Notes under the pieces: model-generated
The model's input: the letters and a program-made list of their open reading frames with translations, nothing else
Told to the model about the DNA's origin: nothing
Database searches by the model: none
NCBI GenBank assembly: GCA_018350325.1
Contig: JAEVLN010000003.1
Span: 3,665,745 to 3,729,744 of the forward strand
Length of the DNA: 64,000 nucleotides
Source: Globodera rostochiensis
Taxonomy: Eukaryota > Nematoda > Chromadorea > Rhabditida > Heteroderidae
Direction of reading: 5' to 3'
Position numbers and translations under genes: made by a program
Shown: positions 59,253-64,000 of the stretch, in pieces
Layout: the number at the start of each line of letters is the position of its first letter
Position numbering within the stretch: position 1 is the stretch's first letter

Positions 59253-62209
59253 ATGACTTTGCGAAACGACACGCCGATGCCGGAGGATAGCGAGTTGAAA
59301 GTGCCGCATGAAATTTCACTGTCCTCGCCATGGCTAAAGGCGGTCGCTGTGTACATGGGAATCGCGTGCGAGAAGGAGGCCAAAGTTTGTGACTTTTATG
59401 CTTGTGAAAATTGTGTAAATTGGTTAAAGGCTTATAAAAGCTTTTTAGTTTTAAGAATTGTTCTTTTTGCTATTTTGGAGATTTGGTCTATTTGTACCTT
59501 TTTTCTCCAATAATCCCTGTCCTGTTTATTTAATTACCTACATATGTAGTTCTTCGTAAGTGCCGAATGCGATTTTTGAGAGCCCGGCACGATGTAAATT
59601 ATAAGGAATTTAAACTTTTTGGTAACGGAGCAGTGGCGTAGCCAGGGGGGGGGGGGTGGGGGGGGAGGAATTCCCCTCCCCTCCGAAATGAAATTTGAAG
59701 AAAAAAAAACAAGAGGGGGGACCCTATGTTTTTCACTTTGCATTTTTGAAAAAATGCACCCCATAAAATCGAACATTTTTAAAACTTAACAAAAATGCAA
59801 TAAAAAGGAAAAAATACACCCCTAAGAATCGATTTTAAAAATCAAAAAAGCACCCCTAAGAATCGAATTTCCCCCCCCCCCGAAAATTTTTCCTGGCTAC
59901 GCCCCTGTAACGGAGGGATTTAAGTCGACGCCGTCGAACCCATAAAACAAGACACCCCCAACGGCCTTTTTTTTTTTTTGAATTAGCCCCCTCCCCCAAA
60001 AGTGTCGGGGGTAATTATAGTGATGGGATTTATAGTTGCTAAAAATCTCAAAATAGTTAGTTTTTAGTTGCTTAAAAAGTCGAAAATAGTTTCTAAAAAG
60101 TGCAAGAATTAGGGCTGTAAACTGGTCTAAAAAAATTTTTCGCGATATTAAACGGCTCGTAAAATCGATCTCCTTGTTTTGGATACATTTTCTGACGTTT
60201 TCTTTGTTTTTAAACTTTTAAATAAATACTTTTCCAGGAGTTTATGCTTTTACGCGGTGAACGCGGCAACGACCCGCGCAAATCGCTGGTGGAAGGGCGT
60301 CAATTGACCGCTTGTGCCATCAATTTTTTGCGCGAAATGCGCCGTTCTTGCGGCGACGAAATACGCGCGTACGCAAATTGTTTCCACGTGGAGTCGGAGA
60401 ATATGTTCCCTAACCAGTGAGTTGGGGGGAAAGACTTCCCTAACCAGTGAGTTGGGGGGAAAGACTTCCCTAACCAGTGAGTTGGGGGGAAAGACTTCCC
60501 TAACCAGTGAGTTGGGGGGAAAGACTTCCCTAAAGTTGGGGGGAAAGACTTCCCTAACCAGTGAGTTGGGGGGAAAGACTTCCCTAACCAGTGAGTTGGG
60601 GGGAAAGACTTCCCTAACCAGTGAGTTGGGGGGAAAGACTTCCCTAAAGTTGGGGGGAAAGACTTCCCTAACCAGTGAGTTGGGGGGAAAGACTTCCCTA
60701 ACCAGTGAGTTGGGGGGAAAGACTTCCCTAAAGTTGGGGGGAAAGACTTCCCTAACCAGTGAGTTGGGGGGAAAGACTTCCCTAAAGTTGGGGGGAAAGA
60801 CTTCCTTAACCAGTGAGTTGGGGGGAAAGAACTTCCCTAAAGTTGGGGGAAAGACTTCCTTAACCAGTGAGTTGGGGGGAAAGACTTCCCTAAAGTTGGG
60901 GGGAAGACTTCCCTAAAGTTGGGGGGAAAGACTTCCTTAACCAGTGAGTTGGGGGGAAAGACTCCCTAAAGTTGGGGGGAAAGACTTCCCTAAAGTTGGG
61001 GGGAAAGACTTCCTTAACCAGGAGTTGGGGGGAAAGACTTCCCTAAAGTTGGGGGGAAAGACTTCCTTAACCAGTGAGTTGGGGGAAAGACTTCCTTAAC
61101 CAGTGAGTTGGGGGGAAAGACTTCCCTAAAGTTGGGGGGAAGACTTCCCTAAAGTTGGGGGGAAAGACTTCCTTAACCAGTGAGTTGGGGGGAAAGACTC
61201 CCTAAAGTTGGGGGGAAAGACTTCCTTAACCAGTGGTTTGGGGGAAAGACTTCCCTAAAGTTGGGGGGAAAGACTTCCTTAACCAGTGAGTTGGGGGGGG
61301 GGGGGGGCATACATTCAATGAGGGGGGGGGGTCGAACCCCCCCGGGCCTGAGGGTGGGTGGGTGTGGGGGAGGGGGGGGGGGTCGAGGAAACAGGGGGAA
61401 AGAACGAAGAGAAAAAAGATTCGTAATTTTCTGACCAATTTTGGTTGCAAATCCCTTAACAAATTGTGTCAAAAATTTCAAAATTTTCTCGGCGGCGCCT
61501 ATCGGCACCGCCGACGCCCACCCCCTCATAGATGAGCAAAGGGGGGGGGGGGTCAGACCCACCCGCCCCTCGCCTAAAAAGTAATTGAAAATCGCGCGAA
61601 AAAACGGTTGGCGCTCAGTTGGCCTGCCATTTGAGCGCCGGCGCTCTAATGTCAACTTCGCATCGCTCAAGCCGACCCCCCCCCCCCTTGCTCATCTATG
61701 CACCCCCTCCCCCACCTCCTCGCCTAAAAAGTAGTTGAAAAAAGCGCGCGAAAAAAACACGAAAATCGGGTACGCTTTTTCCTTAAAAAGTGCGTATTTT
61801 ACATTTGATACGTCGTCGTATTTCCAAAGGGTCGACCCCCCCCCCCCCCCCCCCATCGTACGAAGGGCCGTTGACCCCCCCCCCCCCCCTACTATTTCAC
61901 ATATGGGGGAGGGGGAGACTCCCACAAAAAGTGAAATAATCTTTTGACATTATTGACACATTAATTTCATTTTGTGAATTGTTCAATAGGGGGTTTATTA
62001 TGACTTTTGTCAGATGTCGTCGTGACCAATATCCGATGGACATTTGTGCGGACGAAAAGTTGGGCATCCGTCGGCCGCCGGCGGGCTATTTCAGCAAATT
62101 ACACGTGCACGAAAGCGCCGTGCCACCACCGGACCCTGCCGCCGGCACGTTTTTTTTTGTGCATTTCAAAAAAGGGAAAAAAATTAAATCGCAGCCCCCG
62201 GGAAATTAA
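59253..62209 (+). CDS. ndufa8: NADH dehydrogenase complex I subunit NDUFA8
   Basis: Accessory CHCH subunit on the intermembrane-space side of complex I. Exons 59253-59384, 60238-60416, 62014-62209; phases close, 168 residues (human 172). Collinear with the family: EFMLLRGERGNDPRKSLVEG, CAINFLREMRRSC, then CRRDQYPMDICADEKLG and the Pro-rich tail. The second CX9C pair is intact (Cys82/92 and Cys105/115). In the first, Cys39 and Cys70 remain, but the inner pair is Leu49 and Ser60: both halves of one disulfide are lost together. Intron 1 holds a hAT MITE; intron 2 begins inside a 30-bp minisatellite that repeats the exon end and donor. The last 15 residues (after a T9 run) read through into basic sequence, so the true 3' end may instead splice to 62530. 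Confidence 0.88.
59631..59907. mobile_element. hAT-type MITE with 8-bp target duplication, copy 2
   Basis: 277 bp from CAGTGGCGTAGCCAGG to the complement of CAGGGGCGTAGCCAGG, flanked on both sides by TAACGGAG (59623-59630, 59908-59915). Internal GATTCTTAGGGGTG (seen inverted, twice) and G/C runs match copy 1 in opposite orientation. Sits in NDUFA8 intron 1. No transposase. Confidence 0.92.
60406..61290. repeat. 30/19-bp minisatellite repeating the NDUFA8 5' splice site
   Basis: Full unit of 30 bp: TTCCCTAACCAGTGAGTTGG then GGGGAAAGAC; a short unit of 19 bp lacks the AACCAGTGAG part. The first unit starts inside the exon (last 11 exon bases TTCCCTAACCA) and spans the donor GTGAGT. The first four units are long; later long and short ones alternate in changing patterns, and later long units carry TTCCTTAACC. 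About 17 long units, so about 17 donor copies. Confidence 0.97.
61436..61520. repeat. Dispersed GGCGGCGCCTATCGG repeat, copy 3
   Basis: Same order as at 11228-11300 (TTTTGGTTGCAAATC, AT-rich, TTCAAAATTTTCTCGGCGGC). In NDUFA8 intron 2. Confidence 0.65.
61526..61702. mobile_element. Small inverted-repeat element with G-run ends
   Basis: Left end CATAGATGAGCAAAGGGGGG and right end CCCCCCTTGCTCATCTATG are inverted copies of about 28 bp including the G-run. The inside has CGCCTAAAAAGTAATTGAAA, repeated outside the right end (61721-61745). No coding frame; a MITE-like element. A related half (CAATGAG then a G-run) lies at 61316. Confidence 0.6.
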
Positions 62210-64000
62210 ATTATTTAACTTTCTCTACAACAGCGCATATCTTTTGGAAGTCAGAAATTAAAATATTTTTTTGCGTTTAATTAAAACACTTCAACTATAA
62301 AACTTTTCGAGAAGAATTTTATCCAACCTTTTGTCTTTTAAAATTTGTACAAATTTCTAATTTAGTAAAGCTTTCCCTTTAGGGGCGAAGGTGGCGGGGC
62401 AATTTTCCTTTTTCGGTAGAGAAAAGAACTTTCTTTCTGGCGGGGTGGGGGAAGGGGGGGATTGCCGCCCCCGGCGCTTCCGAATATCCATAAATTGGGG
62501 ATTTATACTTTTTTTATTCTTTTTTTACAGCAAAACTAGCAATGTATCGTGATTACAAAGCGGAAGCGGCCAAGGTATTCGATGAGCTTCCGGAAGATTG
62601 GAAGACGGACCCGGAGCAGTTCAAAAAGTACCGAAACATGGCCTTTTACGAAGTATTCAACCCGACATGAACACTTTTGTTGCTGTTTGTGTGTAAAGCT
62701 CCTAGAATTTTCGACATTTAGGCTTTGAGATTAAATGAAAAAAATTGTATGCAAAAGTTGGAGCAATTAGCAGCGTAAAGCAAGTCGAAATGGACAATAA
62801 TTGACATCGCCGCACTTTGGTTTGGCTTAAATTGTTCATTTTTGCATATTATGCAGCAGTCGGAGTGCCCTAATTTTGAGTTTCAAGAAAAATACGCCTA
62901 TTTTGCAAATTCTCTCGACAAATAACCGTCAAAAAAATTCGAAATTTTCTCGGCGACGTTTCTGGTTACGGGCCTGTGTTCAAATCCCAAACTTTTAGAT
63001 CAAATCACAGGACTGAAAAAAGTCATTTTTGAATTCTAAATATTATTGGTGCAATTATTATAAAAAAAATTTGTATTTTAAGCAAAAAAAATCGGTTTGG
63101 CTTCAAAATTAGCGTATTAATGTGCGTGTCAATTTTTACTGGAGAAAATAACTCAAAATGCTTTTCATTTATTTAATATTCTCTTTCCTATGACCGTTTC
63201 TTGCACAATTTGTCATAGGCGGACAGAACACCCAAAAAGTTGTGTATCTTTTGGTCGGAGGTTAATCTTCCAAACACTTCTGAATACGCTTAAAGCAACA
63301 ACTGCAAGAAGCCGTTTTTGGGGCGTTTTTTGTATTGCTTTTGGATGCCTCGGGGGTGGGGGGGGGAAGGATTTTATTGATTGATGGTCGATGTCGGAAA
63401 CAAACGAATGATTGGTGGGTGAGGTGATGTGTTAGTTCTCTGATTGCCTTGCCTTCCCTTGCTTTAAATGGGGGGTGGGGGGCCTAAAAATGCAATTCTT
63501 TTTTAATTACGTTAATCCGTTCAATGACAAAATCGATTTGCTGCTTCTATTTTCAGTTGAAGTTAATAAATATGTCACAAATATTCGCTTTTGCGTTGTT
63601 TTGAGAATAAATCATTGGCGGTGTTTTAATTGATTCCCCACAGGGTAAAAAACGGTTTTTATGGGACTGATCAGCCTTCGTTCGTGGTATCTTATTTATT
63701 AAAAATCAATTATACGCGTTGTATTTTTGTCAATCTTACAAATTAGAGCTTCCTTCGCACATTACCGACGATTATTTCCTCCTCAGACATTACTGTAGTT
63801 TGTGCCTCCCCCGGGGGGGGGGGGGGATTCGGAGATCCCCGCCACCAATTGCCTATCCCCGAGGCCGAGAACCCCCCGAAGTTCCTATCCCCGAGGCCGG
63901 GAATCCCGAAAAGATCGGGAATCCCCGCGCCATTCATTCCACTCACCCCTTTTGAGGAGAACGGCTCTTATTAAAATCGCCTATAAATAAAGAAAATAAT
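62210..64000. other. AT-rich 3' flank, mostly featureless
   Basis: Apart from the small frame at 62542 and a G/C-rich stretch (63810-63935), which repeats CCCCGAGGCCGAGAA/CCCCGAGGCCGGGAAT, I see no gene. Short open frames near 63190 and 63719 have no supporting signals. Confidence 0.45.
62542..62670 (+). CDS. 42-codon frame: last exon of NDUFA8 or separate small gene
   Basis: ATG 62542 lies 11 bases after a strong acceptor (TTTTTTTACAG, ends 62530). It reads MYRDYKAEAAKVFDELPEDW, then a Lys/Tyr-rich helix and FYEVFNPT. The frame is open upstream to the acceptor (KLA before the Met). As an exon it needs a donor in phase 1; the GTGCAT after the T9 run at 62149-62157 is in phase 0, and one more T would make it fit. 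So either NDUFA8 continues here and the T-run count is off, or it is a separate trans-spliced gene. Codon use looks coding. Confidence 0.5.
   Translation: MYRDYKAEAAKVFDELPEDWKTDPEQFKKYRNMAFYEVFNPT

Noticed and set aside
60314..60916. 200-codon frame repeating SLTSELGGKT, tempting as a tandem-repeat secreted effector
   Set aside because: Opens in the wrong frame of NDUFA8 exon 2 and is simply the 30-bp repeat read through; no signal peptide.

Overview
ORGANISM. The window is nuclear DNA of a nematode. Evidence: many short introns; splice/trans-splice acceptors of the form TTTNAG or TTNCAG directly before start codons (for example 7591-7600 and 7946-type internal ones); nematode-style gene content (Kunitz/lustrin secreted protein, small Sigma-like GST, compact cul-4); and interstitial TTAGGC-type motifs. 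Relaxed 5' splice sites (GTTAG, GTTTTC, GTGCAT and probable GC-AG introns) and the very high load of G-rich minisatellites make a Caenorhabditis unlikely and would fit a plant-parasitic tylenchid, but the species cannot be fixed from the sequence alone.

LAYOUT. 0.3-1.2 kb (-): 5' part of a CHIP/STUB1 ubiquitin ligase whose U-box lies off the left edge. 1.7-3.1 kb (+): adenylate kinase 1, with a MITE-like element in intron 2. 3.5-7.6 kb: a 4-kb satellite of 23-bp units. 7.6-10.6 kb (+): unrecognised multi-exon gene. 11.7-16.5 kb: a damaged non-LTR retrotransposon between 560-600 bp direct repeats. 18.0-20.0 kb (+): NADP isocitrate dehydrogenase flanked by an inverted repeat. 20.4-24.2 kb (-): a PH-domain/tyrosine-motif/two-PDZ scaffold. 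24.6-31.8 kb (+): cullin-4. 32.6-34.1 kb (-): unrecognised gene. 35.9-44.9 kb (+): a secreted protein of eight alternating lustrin and Kunitz modules. 45.3-46.7 kb (-): a GST with two frame breaks. 47.4-50.6 kb (-): single-pass LRR membrane protein. 51.7-53.2 kb (-): SHB/SHF-like SH2 adaptor. 53.2-57.6 kb: repeat-rich, no gene seen. 57.6-58.8 kb (+): dual-specificity phosphatase. 59.3-62.2 kb (+): complex I subunit NDUFA8. 62.2-64.0 kb: one 42-codon frame and AT-rich DNA.

HOW IT FITS TOGETHER. The genes are housekeeping (energy: adk, idh, NDUFA8; ubiquitin: CHIP, CUL4), signalling (PH-PDZ scaffold, SH2 adaptor, DUSP) or extracellular (Kunitz/lustrin, LRR); they do not form one pathway. The striking property is architectural: at least five genes carry, in one intron each, a long minisatellite with a unit private to that gene, usually starting within 0-50 nt of the 5' splice site. 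In NDUFA8 the repeated unit contains the exon end and the splice donor itself, so the donor is present in many tandem copies. All exon models below were made by hand from splice signals, reading phase and family similarity; where every phase closes I say so.
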